Part shown: one piece after another, positions 41,229 through 50,614 of the stretch | Layout: each line of letters opens with the position of its first letter | Numbering within the stretch: the stretch's first letter is position 1 | Assembly (NCBI GenBank): GCA_016929905.1 | Contig: JAFGHX010000328.1 | Coordinates: 33,128 to 97,127 of the forward strand | DNA: 64,000 nucleotides | Direction of reading: 5' to 3' | Source: Kiritimatiellia bacterium | GTDB lineage: Bacteria > Verrucomicrobiota > Kiritimatiellia > JAFGHX01 | Program-made: the position numbers and the translations under genes | The notes under the pieces: model-generated | What the model was told of the DNA's origin: nothing | What the model saw: the letters and a program-made list of their open reading frames with translations, nothing else | The model's database searches: none

Positions 41229-42190
41229 ATTTCGCCCCTTCGGTATACGAACACGCCGCCAGAATCGTGGGGCGGGCCCCTTGGGCCGTCTCCCGCAGTG
41301 CCGAACTCCTGTTCGAGGCGCACGCCGCGGCGTTCCGGCTCTACGGCCATGCGCCGGTCGTCGTCGGAATCGACATCTACAACCTGGAAGCCGAGGCTTA
41401 TGGCGCGGTCGTCGAGGAACCGGCCGGAAACGGAATTCCGGCCATCTCGCAGCCCATCTGTTCGTCGGTGGCGGATGTCCCGAACCTCGGCCATTTCGAC
41501 CCGACTCGCGACGGCCGCATTCCCATGGCCATCGAGACGGCCCGGCGGCTGGCCGGCCGTTTCCCGGACGCCGACGTCCGCGTCCCGGTGAGCGGCCCGT
41601 TTTCGATCGCGTCCAATCTGCTAGGGTTCGAGACGCTGCTGTGCGAAGCGCTGACCGAACCGCATGCGACCCGCGGCGCACTCGACCACCTCGTCACGGG
41701 CCAGCTCGCGTTCTGCGCCGAAATCGTGCGCCGCGGCTTGGATATCGCCTTCTTCGAATCGGCCGCCGCGCCCCCGCTCATCTCGCCGCAGGTCTTTCGG
41801 GCGGTGGAATTGCCGCCGCTTCAGACCATGATCCGGGAGGCGGCCACGGTGGTGGGTCATGCCGTGCCGTGCATCATCGGGGGCGACACCACGCCGATAC
41901 TCGACGCGATCCTCGCGACCGGCACCGGCTATGTCATCTGCCCCGCCGAAACCGACCAGGCGGCGTTCATGCGCAAGATGGCCGCCCACCCCGACGTCAT
42001 GGTCCGCATCAATACCAGGCCCGAGGTGCTCGTCTCCGGAAACGCGGCGGCCGTACGCGCCGAGCTCGATAGATTACTCGCGCTCGCCATGTGCCGGGAG
42101 AAAGTCTGCGTCGGAACCGGAGCACTGCCCTATGAAACGGACCCCGCCGTCGTCCTGCAGGCCCGGGACTACGTGCGGGACGCCGCGTGA
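41225..42190 (+). CDS. Uroporphyrinogen decarboxylase-family protein (MtaA/CmuA-like)
   Basis: 321 residues from a GTG start that overlaps the preceding TGA. URO-D-fold features: AAAFRLYGHAPVVVGIDIYN, VSGPFSIASNLLG, LLCEALTEPHATR, IAFFESAAAPPLISPQVFR, HAVPCIIGGDTTPILD, VRINTRPEVLVSG. This branch includes corrinoid-dependent methyltransferases (MtaA/CmuA) and uncharacterised relatives, not haem-pathway HemE, whose conserved N-terminal Arg-rich motif is absent. Tight coupling to a response regulator is unusual and suggests the activity is under signal control or that the two proteins interact. Followed by palindromic element C. Confidence 0.82.
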   Translation: MNFAPSVYEHAARIVGRAPWAVSRSAELLFEAHAAAFRLYGHAPVVVGIDIYNLEAEAYGAVVEEPAGNGIPAISQPICSSVADVPNLGHFDPTRDGRIPMAIETARRLAGRFPDADVRVPVSGPFSIASNLLGFETLLCEALTEPHATRGALDHLVTGQLAFCAEIVRRGLDIAFFESAAAPPLISPQVFRAVELPPLQTMIREAATVVGHAVPCIIGGDTTPILDAILATGTGYVICPAETDQAAFMRKMAAHPDVMVRINTRPEVLVSGNAAAVRAELDRLLALAMCREKVCVGTGALPYETDPAVVLQARDYVRDAA

Positions 42191-42216
42191 CCCCGGCGAT
42201 CGCCTGCCCCCTTCTT

Positions 42217-42578
42217 GCCCGCGAAAAGTCGCGAAAGGGGGCGCGAAAAGGCGTTTGCGCTCCCGCGCGTTGTTGCACGACCCGGCAGCAACTTTGAACT
42301 GTCTGCGCCGGATCCGCCGGGCCCAGTACCGGATTCTTCCCGGCGCAGACAACTCAAAGTTGCTGCGTACGCCTCTCTTCTGTGTTCTGGAAGGCGTTCG
42401 TCGGAGCGCAGCGCAGATCCGACCGCGGCGGATTGCAGAAATCGAGGCAGCCGCCACGCCGCGTGGCAGCGGCCGTTCGATTCCCGCAACCCCGCTCAGC
42501 CAACCACGACACGATCTCCACCGACGATGTCTTCGTCGCCTCTCCCCTTTCGCGTCCCTTTCGCCACTTTTCGCGGGC
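42217..42578. repeat. Nested palindromic element, copy C
   Basis: Outer arms GCCCGCGAAAAGTCGCGAAA onward (42217-42248) and the complement at 42548-42578. Inner hairpin GCAGCAACTTTGAACTGTCT (from 42285) pairs with CAGACAACTCAAAGTTGCTG (42346-42365). A further ATCGAGGCAG...TTCGATTCCCGCAAC section (42441-42490) corresponds to the first hairpin of copy A. The gap 42191-42690 contains no gene. Confidence 0.8.
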
Positions 42579-42690
42579 AATTCTTCGTTTCACATTTTCG
42601 CCGGAAAAATGGATACTACCCAGACAAATCCGGCCGGCGGCGCCGATATCAGGGTAGTGCGGCGTTGAACGGCCGTGCGCCTCGAGAGGC

Positions 42691-43224
42691 ATGCCATTGG
42701 ACTGGACGAAGCTGATCGATCAGTACGGGCCCGCACTCCTTCTGTATGCGCGGCAATGGACGCCATCCCATGCCGATGCGGAGGAGGTCGTGCAGGAGGG
42801 CTTTGTCCGGTTCTGGCGCGCGGGCGGCGAGACGGCCGTAGAGCCGGCCCCGCGCCTGTTCGCCGCGGTCCGGCGCGCGGCCATCGATCTGGCGCGCAGC
42901 CGCGCGCGACGGGCGGCGCGGGAACAGAAGGCGGGTGAGACCCTCTACGAAGAGCCGGCCCAGTTCGAACGGGTTGAGACCGGCCTGGAACGCGAGGAGC
43001 GCAGGGCGGCGATCGAGCGGGCGTTGGGCAGACTGCCGCCCGAGCAGAGAGAGGTGCTCGTCATGAAGATATGGGGCGACCTGACCTTCAGCCAGATCGG
43101 CGAGACGCTCGGCATCTCGCCCAACACGGCCGCCTCCCGCTATCGATACGCCCTGGCGGCGCTGCGCGACACGCTCGGCGCCGCCGCGGAACCCTCACGG
43201 CACCGCAGAGGAACTGAAGAATGA
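42691..43224 (+). CDS. ECF-type RNA polymerase sigma factor
   Basis: 177 residues. Region 2 is about 8-75 (YARQWTPSHADAEEVVQEGF, VRFWRAGG) and region 4 about 110-165 with the helix-turn-helix LPPEQREVLVMKIWGDLTFS then QIGETLGISPNTAASRYRYA. It directs RNA polymerase to a small regulon, often for envelope stress. Its TGA overlaps the ATG of the next gene, a single-pass membrane protein with the expected position of an anti-sigma factor, and a PDZ protein follows. Confidence 0.93.
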   Translation: MPLDWTKLIDQYGPALLLYARQWTPSHADAEEVVQEGFVRFWRAGGETAVEPAPRLFAAVRRAAIDLARSRARRAAREQKAGETLYEEPAQFERVETGLEREERRAAIERALGRLPPEQREVLVMKIWGDLTFSQIGETLGISPNTAASRYRYALAALRDTLGAAAEPSRHRRGTEE

Positions 43225-43721
43225 CGGACGATCTCGACAGCCTCGAAGAGGAACTCCGGCAACTCGTGCCGCGCGCGCTGTCGCCCCAGGCGCACGACCG
43301 GATTCGCCGGGAACTGGAGGCGGGCGATGCCGCACCGGCCCGCGGTCGGCGGCTGCGCTGGGCTCTGACGGGCCTGGCGGCCGCGGCGGTCGTGCTGATC
43401 ATGATCGCCGGCGCGGCGAGACTCCGGAATACCCGCCGCGAGCCCGGCCAGACGGCCGCACGCGAAACCGTGCCGGCACCCGAAAAGCGGCCCGCCCCCC
43501 TCACCCTGCCGGCGGATGTCTTTGAACCGGTCGAGTTCAGTACGGTGCTCGTGAACGAACACGACGAGGGTACTGTGCTCGTACCCGATTTCGGACCGGC
43601 CCGCCGCGTTCGCTATGAGTTCGTCAACCGCGTCCAATGGCAGAACACGAACCGCAACGCGCGGTTCATCGTCACCACCCCCCAAGAGGAGGTTGTATTG
43701 ATTCCAGTGAGTATGCACTAG
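43221..43721 (+). CDS. Putative anti-sigma factor, single membrane segment
   Basis: 166 residues, coupled to the sigma gene by ATGA. A cytoplasmic part of about 45 residues (MTDDLDSLEEELRQLVPRAL, SPQAHDRIRRELEAG) is followed by one membrane helix (WALTGLAAAAVVLIMIAGAA) and a periplasmic domain (about 95-166) with the strands EFSTVLVNEHDEGTVLVPDF and EEVVLIPVSM. Position and topology fit an anti-sigma factor, but no zinc-binding HxxxCxxC motif is present, so this is inferred from context. Confidence 0.75.
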   Translation: MTDDLDSLEEELRQLVPRALSPQAHDRIRRELEAGDAAPARGRRLRWALTGLAAAAVVLIMIAGAARLRNTRREPGQTAARETVPAPEKRPAPLTLPADVFEPVEFSTVLVNEHDEGTVLVPDFGPARRVRYEFVNRVQWQNTNRNARFIVTTPQEEVVLIPVSMH

Positions 43722-43734
43722 GAGGAGAGACACC

Positions 43735-44646
43735 ATGAAAGCATTACACATCGCACTCGCAATCGGGCTGGTGAGTCTTGTCGGGACGGCGGCGGCGGGG
43801 CCGGCGCCGGAGAACGCACCGCCCCGGCAGGCCGCCACGGAGCTGTCCGCCTATCTGGGCGTGGCCACATCGCCGGTCGACGAGGCGCTGGCCCAGCACC
43901 TGGATCTGCCGCGCGGGGTGGGCCTGGTTCTGGACCACGTGGACCCGGAGAGCGCGGCGGCCGACAAGCTGGAACGCCATGACGTGCTGCACCGGCTGGA
44001 CGACCAGCTTCTCGTCACGCACCAGCAGCTTGCCGTGCTCGTCCGGATGCACAAGCCGGGCGACAACGTCACACTCCACCTGCTGCGCCAGGGCAAACCC
44101 ATGACGTTCACCGTCGCGCTCGGCGGCAAGGAGTTGCCGCCGCTCGACAGCCGGTCCTGGAACCTGCCGCAGGTCCGGTTCGGCGGGCCGGTCGTCAGGC
44201 CCATGCGTCCGTGCCCCGATGTGCCGCCAAACGAGGCGTGGGAAAACGACATGCAGGACCTGCTCGACCAGCTCCAAGACCAGACCCGGGAACTGCGCCG
44301 CCGGTGGGGAACCGGCCCCGACCGCCCGGATGAGGACCGGCCGCGGGACGGATGGAGAACCTTCCCGGGCGCATCCGCGGGCGGCAGCTCAACGCACACC
44401 GTCCTCTCCATCTCGAGAGACGGGTTGACCGTCACGCTCACCACGAACGCCGACGGCCACAAACATCTGAAAGCCCAGGACGACCAGCACAAGACCGTCT
44501 TCGACGGCCCGGTCAACACGGACGAGGAGTTGAAGGCCGTTCCGAAGACCGTGCGGGATAAGTTGGACGAACTCGAGCAGATGAGGCGCGAGCTCGCCCC
44601 CGATGCCGCGCCCCCTGTCGACATCAAAGCGGGCGACGTGCTGTAG
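43735..44646 (+). CDS. Periplasmic PDZ-domain protein
   Basis: 303 residues with a signal peptide (MKALHIALAIGLVSLVGTAA) and a strong AGGAGGAG site. Residues about 38-130 form a PDZ domain (AYLGVATSPVDEALAQHLDL, PRGVGLVLDHVDPESAAADK, LVRMHKPGDNVTLHLLRQG). The rest is a linker with coiled-coil character (NDMQDLLDQLQDQTRELRRR), then a region with LSISRDGLTVTLTTNADGHK and an acidic end. There is no protease domain. As third gene of the sigma/anti-sigma cluster it may sense or bind misfolded envelope proteins. Confidence 0.82.
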   Translation: MKALHIALAIGLVSLVGTAAAGPAPENAPPRQAATELSAYLGVATSPVDEALAQHLDLPRGVGLVLDHVDPESAAADKLERHDVLHRLDDQLLVTHQQLAVLVRMHKPGDNVTLHLLRQGKPMTFTVALGGKELPPLDSRSWNLPQVRFGGPVVRPMRPCPDVPPNEAWENDMQDLLDQLQDQTRELRRRWGTGPDRPDEDRPRDGWRTFPGASAGGSSTHTVLSISRDGLTVTLTTNADGHKHLKAQDDQHKTVFDGPVNTDEELKAVPKTVRDKLDELEQMRRELAPDAAPPVDIKAGDVL

Positions 44647-44661
44647 ACAAGAGGAAAGGAC

Positions 44662-44718
44662 CGGCCGGGGCCAAGGCGGGCGCGAGGCGCCTCAGGCCTT
44701 TGCTCGCGGCCCCGGCCG
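44662..44718. terminator. Stem-loop after the sigma cluster
   Basis: Perfect 11-base arms CGGCCGGGGCC (44662-44672) and GGCCCCGGCCG (44708-44718), with an inner GAGGCGCCTC. It follows the PDZ gene stop by 15 bases. No T tract is present, so terminator function is tentative. Confidence 0.5.
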
Positions 44719-44726
44719 CCCTGCGA

Positions 44727-44847
44727 AAGAGAGGAGGCGTGGAAGGTGGAAGGCGGGAGGAATGCCAAAGGGACGACCGGAGGATTTGGAGACCCCGGAA
44801 ACGACTTGAGACATTCAAGCCTTCCACCCTTCCATGCTTCCTCTCTT
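44727..44847. repeat. Inverted repeat with GGAAGG stutter arms
   Basis: Left arm 44727-44754 (AAGAGAGGAGGCGTGGAAGG onward) and right arm 44820-44847 (complement, with a few mismatches) surround about 65 bases. Same design as the GTCGAAGG element at 30941-31186. It lies between the sigma cluster and the moxR promoter; the gap 44647-45017 contains no gene. Confidence 0.65.
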
Positions 44848-44891
44848 CCGTGCGGCCGTTCTGCCGGGCGGCCACACGACAACAGCCGATC

Positions 44892-44920
44892 TTGATCGGC
44901 GCGCCGGATTTCTCTATCAT
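44892..44920 (+). promoter_or_regulatory. Promoter for the moxR-bat operon
   Basis: TTGATC (44892-44897), 17 bases, TATCAT (44915-44920). Predicted start near 44927, a leader of about 90 bases and AAGGAGAGAG before ATG 45018. Confidence 0.65.
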
Positions 44921-45017
44921 GGCGCCTCTTTGCCCGATGCGTCGTCCTCGCCGCGCGCGGCACGGCAGGCCGATTTCTCTGACAGGGAACCGAACGAATC
45001 GATAAGGAGAGAGTACT

Positions 45018-46003
<986 letters not shown>

Positions 46004-46007
<4 letters not shown>

Positions 46008-46885
46008 TTCCCAAAGAACTGGCCAGGAAGATCCGCTACCTCGAGATCTACACCAGCAAGGCCGTCAACGACGTGCTCGCCGGCGAGTACGAAAGCACGT
46101 TCAAGGGCCAGGGCATGGAGTTCGAAGAGGTGCGCGAGTACCAGCCCGGCGACGAGGTGCGCAGCATCGACTGGAACGTCACCGCGCGCATGGGCCGGCC
46201 CTACGTCAAGCGCTTCGTCGAAGAACGCGAACTGACCGTCATCTTCCTCGTCGATCTGTCCGCATCCGGCGCGTTCGGCAGCACGCGCCGGATGAAGAAC
46301 GAGGTCGCCGCCGAGCTGTGCGCGCTGCTCGCGTTCGCCGCCATCAAGAACAACGACAACGTCGGCCTCATCGTGTTCACCGATTCGGTCGAGATGTTCG
46401 TGCCGCCCGCCAAGGGCGTCTCGCACGTGCTGCGCCTGATCCGCGAGCTGCTCAACTTCAAACCGAAACAGGCGCTCACCAATATCGCCGAAGGGCTCGA
46501 TTACCTCGGCCGCGTGACGACCAAGCGCTGCGTCGTGTTCCTCGTTTCCGACTTTCTCGGAGAGGGCTACGAAAAGTCGATGCGCGTGCTCGGACGGCGC
46601 CATGACCTGATCGCCGTCTCCGTCGCCGATCCGCGCGAGATCCGCGTGCCGAACGTCGGGCTCGTCGAACTGGAAGACGCCGAAACGGGCGAACGCGTCG
46701 TCATCGATACCGGCAGCCTCGCCGTGCGCAAGCGCTATGAACAGCTCGGTCACGCACAGGCCGGGCGCCTGCGCGAACTGTTCCGCTCGATGGACGTCGA
46801 CCACATCGAGGTCATGACCGATCAGGACTATGTGCTGAACCTCGTGCGCTTCTTCAGAACGCGCGAACGGCGGGCCGCGCGCTGA
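46004..46885 (+). CDS. DUF58 / VWA-like protein
   Basis: 293 residues starting at an ATG overlapping the moxR stop. The N-terminal DUF58 signature is clear: GEYESTFKGQGMEFEEVREY followed by QPGDEVRSIDWNVTARMGRP and YVKRFVEERELTV. The VWA part begins FLVDLSASGAFG, with the DxSxS metal site. The protein has no membrane segment, as is typical for the partner of MoxR. It is thought to be the substrate or adaptor of the ATPase and is part of the bat operon. Confidence 0.93.
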
Positions 46886-46947
46886 GCCGGATTGGAGTGC
46901 TGCAAGCATGCAGGGCTGGAATGGCGGAATCGTACAGGAGGGCCGAC

Positions 46948-48357
46948 ATGTCTGACGAATTGAACCTCTCGCTGCCGGAACGCAAGCCGCCGCCTGCCGA
47001 ACGCCGGGCCCGACTCGTCCCGGTGCTGCTCGTGCTCGTCCTGCTGGCGCAGGGCGCGGGGCTGTTCCTGCTGCTGAAAGGCGGCGCCGGCGGGCGGCCG
47101 GCAACAGCCCGCGCGGCCGGGCTCGGGCCGGAGGCCCGCAAGGATCTGGCCCTGAAGCTCGAGAAGCAGGGGCTCCACCTGCAGGCGGCGGAGGCCTGGC
47201 AGGAGTACCTCGCCGCCGCGCGCCCGGCGGCGGCTGAAGCCGCCAAGATCTGGTACCGCGTCGGCAAGCGCTATCAGGACGCGAACCAGTTCGAGAAGGC
47301 GCTCTCCGCCTACTACCGCTCCGAGAGCCACGCGAAGCTCGAGAACCAGCTCGAGGCGGAGATCGGGCGCAACATTCAGACCTGCCTGGAGGAATTGGGC
47401 CGGTTCGCCGCGCTGCGCTACGAGCTCGCCGAACGCGTGGGCCTGAAGGCGGATACGGCGAGCACCGGTGAAGACGTCGTCGCCGAAATCGGCGCCCGGA
47501 AGATCACCAAGGCCGAGCTCGACCGCCTGATCGAACAGCAGATCGAGCGCGAAATGGCGCAGTTCGCCGCCTATCTGCCGGACGCCGAACGCCGGAAACG
47601 GAAAGAAGCCCTGCTGAAGCAATACTCGACCGCCTCACAGCGGCTGCTCTTCCTCAAACAGTTCATCGCCGCCGAGGTGCTCTACCGCAGGGCGCGCGAG
47701 TCCAAGCTCGCCGACAAGCCGGACGTGCGCGACCTGCTCAAGGAAGCCGAGCGCGCCATCCTCTCGCGGGAAGTCATCGAGAACGAAGTGGCGCACCGCA
47801 TCCAGATCACGCCCGGCGACCTGGAAACCTACTACGAAGCCCACAAGAAAGAGTATGCCCAGCCCGAGCGCGCGCGGATCAGCCATATCCTCGTCAAGGA
47901 TGAGGTGGCCGCCGGCAAAGTCATGGAACGGTTGAAGGACGGCGCGAGCTTCGAGTCGCTCGCCAAGGAGCTGTCCGCCGACCCCGACACCGCCGGCAAG
48001 GGCGGCGAACTGGACGGCTGGGCCGAGAAGGACGGGTTCATGCCGGGCCTGGGCTACGCCGAAGGCGCCTCCGAACCCCTGTTTGCCACGCCGGCCGGCG
48101 CCGTGGCCGACAAACCCGTGAAAACCGAGAAAGGCTGGCACGTCGTCAAAGTCCTGAAAAAGGAACCTCAACGCCAGAAGGCCTTCGAGGACGTGCAGAA
48201 GGAAGTCTATCGTGCCCTGCGTGCGCGAAAAGAGCGCGAAGTGCAGGAACAGCTTCTCAAAGGCCTGCAGGAACAGTACGACGTCGTCATCCATTTCTCG
48301 ACATTCGCCGATAACGAACAGACGTTGAAGGCAGGGGACAGCGCGACCGTGCCGTAG
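46948..48357 (+). CDS. Membrane-anchored parvulin-type peptidyl-prolyl isomerase with TPR
   Basis: 469 residues from ATG 46948 (CAGGAGGG upstream; an earlier in-frame ATG at 46921 lacks a good site). A membrane segment lies at about 33-50 (LVPVLLVLVLLAQGAGLFLL), then TPR-like helices (75-170), a SurA_N-like region with VVAEIGARKITKAELDRLIE, and a PpiC rotamase domain (about 305-420: PERARISHILVKDE, SFESLAKELSADPDTAGKGG, GWHVVKVLKKE). It folds or protects periplasmic proteins. Its place between DUF58 and the bat genes suggests a role in assembling the Bat membrane complex; this insertion is not part of the best-known bat operons. Confidence 0.88.
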   Translation: MSDELNLSLPERKPPPAERRARLVPVLLVLVLLAQGAGLFLLLKGGAGGRPATARAAGLGPEARKDLALKLEKQGLHLQAAEAWQEYLAAARPAAAEAAKIWYRVGKRYQDANQFEKALSAYYRSESHAKLENQLEAEIGRNIQTCLEELGRFAALRYELAERVGLKADTASTGEDVVAEIGARKITKAELDRLIEQQIEREMAQFAAYLPDAERRKRKEALLKQYSTASQRLLFLKQFIAAEVLYRRARESKLADKPDVRDLLKEAERAILSREVIENEVAHRIQITPGDLETYYEAHKKEYAQPERARISHILVKDEVAAGKVMERLKDGASFESLAKELSADPDTAGKGGELDGWAEKDGFMPGLGYAEGASEPLFATPAGAVADKPVKTEKGWHVVKVLKKEPQRQKAFEDVQKEVYRALRARKEREVQEQLLKGLQEQYDVVIHFSTFADNEQTLKAGDSATVP

Positions 48358-48468
48358 GGCGCTGCGCGCCGTCAGCGGGTGCTGCGCACCGTCATTTGCC
48401 CCTGCGGGGCGGTCACGGGGCGCTGCGCGCCGTCATTCTTCAAGGAATGACGCGAACGAAGTGAGCCC

Positions 48469-49539
48469 ATGAGCCACAAGGCTATGAGCGACAGACAGGA
48501 CAACGTGACGCGGTCCGGCTTCCGCGTGCTGCCGGTCTGCGCGCTGGCGCTGCTGCTCGCCTCGTGCGGCGGGCGAAAGCAGGCGGCGAGCGAGACGCCG
48601 GCCGCCGGCGGCGTCGAGAAGGTCACGGAACTCGGGCCCGCCACGGCCCGGCTGTCGATAGACCGCACCGAGATCACGATCGCCGACCGCGTCAACCTCG
48701 TCCTGGAGGTCACGGTCGAAGAGGCGTACGAGGCCCAACTGCCGGCGTTCGGCGAGAAACTGGAGCAATTCGGAATCGTCGACTACGAGACCGCCCAACC
48801 CAAGCTTCTGGAAGGAAACAAGCTGCTGCACAGGCGCGCGTACGTGCTGGAACCGTTCCTGTCCGGGGATTACCTCATTCCGCCCATGAAGGTGGTCTTC
48901 TGGAAGAAAGGGGAAGAGGGAGCGAAGAAGCACGAGCTGGAGACCGAAGAGCTCACCGTACGGGTGAAGTCGCTGCTGCCCGAGAAGGTGGCGGAGCTTA
49001 CGATCAACGATATCGCGCCGCCGGTCGAACTGCCCGCACGAAAGCGCGCCTGGTGGATAGGGGTGGCCGCGGCGGGCGGCCTGGCGCTGGCGGTCGGGCT
49101 TGTCGTCGCGCTGGCCAGGCGCAAGCGCGGCGCCGCGCAGGCGGCGGCCGCCGAGCGGATCCCGGCGCATGATCAGGCGTTCGCCGAACTGGAGAACCTG
49201 CTGGCCCGTGACCTCATCAACCAGGGGCAGATCAAGGCGTTCTACCAGGGGGTTTCCGATATCCTGCGCCGCTATATCGAACGGCGGTTCGGGCTGCGTG
49301 CGCCCGAGCGGACGACGGAGGAATTCCTGGCGGAGTTGGGCAACACGAACGTGCTGGCACCGGCGCACAAGGATCTGCTGAAGGTCTTCCTCGGCCACTG
49401 CGACCTTGTGAAGTTCGCCGAACATCAGCCCGAGAAGGCCGATATCCAGAAGACGTTCGACAGCTGCAAAACGTTCATCCTGGAAACGAAACCGGCAAAC
49501 GGCGAGGCGCCTCGCCCCATGCTGCCGAATAACCAATAA
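48469..49539 (+). CDS. DUF4381-like lipoprotein with one membrane segment
   Basis: 356 residues; a lipobox LLLASC sits near residue 33, so a lipoprotein signal is probable (ATG 48484 is an alternative start). The exported part (about 50-175) contains beta strands (SIDRTEITIADRVNLVLEVT, YVLEPFLSGDYLIPPMKVVF), like BatD-type or DUF4381 proteins. A membrane helix is at 190-213 (WWIGVAAAGGLALAVGLVVA). The C-terminal cytoplasmic part (AFAELENLLARDLINQGQIK, AFYQGVSDILRRYIERRFGL) is typical of DUF4381. A partner of BatA/BatB in the membrane is inferred from the operon. Having both lipobox and internal helix is somewhat unusual. Confidence 0.82.
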   Translation: MSHKAMSDRQDNVTRSGFRVLPVCALALLLASCGGRKQAASETPAAGGVEKVTELGPATARLSIDRTEITIADRVNLVLEVTVEEAYEAQLPAFGEKLEQFGIVDYETAQPKLLEGNKLLHRRAYVLEPFLSGDYLIPPMKVVFWKKGEEGAKKHELETEELTVRVKSLLPEKVAELTINDIAPPVELPARKRAWWIGVAAAGGLALAVGLVVALARRKRGAAQAAAAERIPAHDQAFAELENLLARDLINQGQIKAFYQGVSDILRRYIERRFGLRAPERTTEEFLAELGNTNVLAPAHKDLLKVFLGHCDLVKFAEHQPEKADIQKTFDSCKTFILETKPANGEAPRPMLPNNQ

Positions 49540-49552
49540 CGATTAACGAGAC

Positions 49553-50614
49553 ATGCACATCGACAGCCCATGGGCCTTTCTGCTGCTGCTGGTGATTCCG
49601 GCGCTGTTCGCGCTGCGCTGGCGCTACGGGCGGCGCGGCACCATGCGGTTCTCCACCACCGTCAACGCGGGCCGCGCCGGCCGCTCCCTGCGCCAGCGCC
49701 TGCTCTGGCTGCCGCACGCGCTTCGCGTGGCGGCGCTGGCCCTGCTGACGGTCGGGCTCGCCCGGCCGCAGCAGGGCCGGGAGCGCGTGCGGGACATCAG
49801 CAAGGGCGTCGCCATGGAAATGGTCGTCGACCGCTCGAGCAGCATGGGCTCGGAGATGGAATACGACAGGCAGCGCCTGAACCGGCTGGAAGTCGTGAAG
49901 CGCGTGTTCGAGAAGTTCGTGCACGGGGACGGCAACGGATTGAAAGGCCGGCCCAACGACCTGATCGGCATGATCGGGTTCGCCCGCTATCCCGACACCA
50001 TCTGCCCGCTCACGCTCGGGCACGGCGCCCTGTCCGAATTCCTCAAGGGTATGAAACTGGCCCAGCCAAGGAGCGCGGAAGACGGCACCGCCATCGGCGA
50101 CGCGCTGGCGCTGGCCGCCGCGCGGCTGAAAACGGCGGAGGAAACGCTCGCGCGCCAGACGGGCGAAGACCGGAACAAGTACGAGATCAAGAGCAAGATC
50201 ATCATCCTGCTGACCGACGGGGCGCAGACGGCCGGCAAGCGCGCTCCGCTCCAGGGCGCGGACCTGGCGGCGAAGTGGGGCATCAAGGTCTATGCGATCG
50301 GGGTCGGCGGGGCCGAAGGGGTTGCGCGTTCGCGCGACCCGTTCTTCCAGTTCCTCCAGCGGATGGGGTCGGGCGTCGACGAACGCACGCTCGAGGCGAT
50401 CGCGGAACGGACGGGCGGGCTGTTCCGCATGGCGGAGAGCGCCGAAGCCCTGCAGGAAATCTATATGGAAATCGACCGGTTGGAGCGCACCGAGATCGAG
50501 TCGGTGCGCTACATGGACTACCGCGAAGTGTTCGCGTTCTGGACGCTCGCCGCCCTGCTGGCGCTCGCGCTCGAGACCGCGCTCGGCTGCACGGTCTTCA
50601 GGAGAATCCCATGA
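49553..50614 (+). CDS. batA: BatA: VWA-domain inner-membrane protein
   Basis: 353 residues. Two membrane segments at the N-terminus (about 8-22 and 56-70), then ARPQQG and a VWA domain with the metal site DRSSS (Asp93, Ser95, Ser97), the DGTAIGDALA threonine site and LLTDGAQTAG. A C-terminal membrane helix (EVFAFWTLAALLALALETAL) closes the protein. BatA and BatB probably form a membrane complex with BatC-E, activated by MoxR. ATGA overlap with batB. Confidence 0.92.
   Translation: MHIDSPWAFLLLLVIPALFALRWRYGRRGTMRFSTTVNAGRAGRSLRQRLLWLPHALRVAALALLTVGLARPQQGRERVRDISKGVAMEMVVDRSSSMGSEMEYDRQRLNRLEVVKRVFEKFVHGDGNGLKGRPNDLIGMIGFARYPDTICPLTLGHGALSEFLKGMKLAQPRSAEDGTAIGDALALAAARLKTAEETLARQTGEDRNKYEIKSKIIILLTDGAQTAGKRAPLQGADLAAKWGIKVYAIGVGGAEGVARSRDPFFQFLQRMGSGVDERTLEAIAERTGGLFRMAESAEALQEIYMEIDRLERTEIESVRYMDYREVFAFWTLAALLALALETALGCTVFRRIP

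Noticed and set aside
41225..42190. hemE (uroporphyrinogen decarboxylase proper)
   Set aside because: The N-terminal Arg-rich substrate motif of HemE is absent and the sequence groups by eye with MtaA/CmuA-like relatives.
31211..42690. Anti-phage defence island or integrated phage in the mosaic region
   Set aside because: Truncated genes and repeats suggested it, but there is no integrase, transposase, reverse transcriptase, restriction enzyme or phage structural gene; the PLD-like protein alone is not enough.
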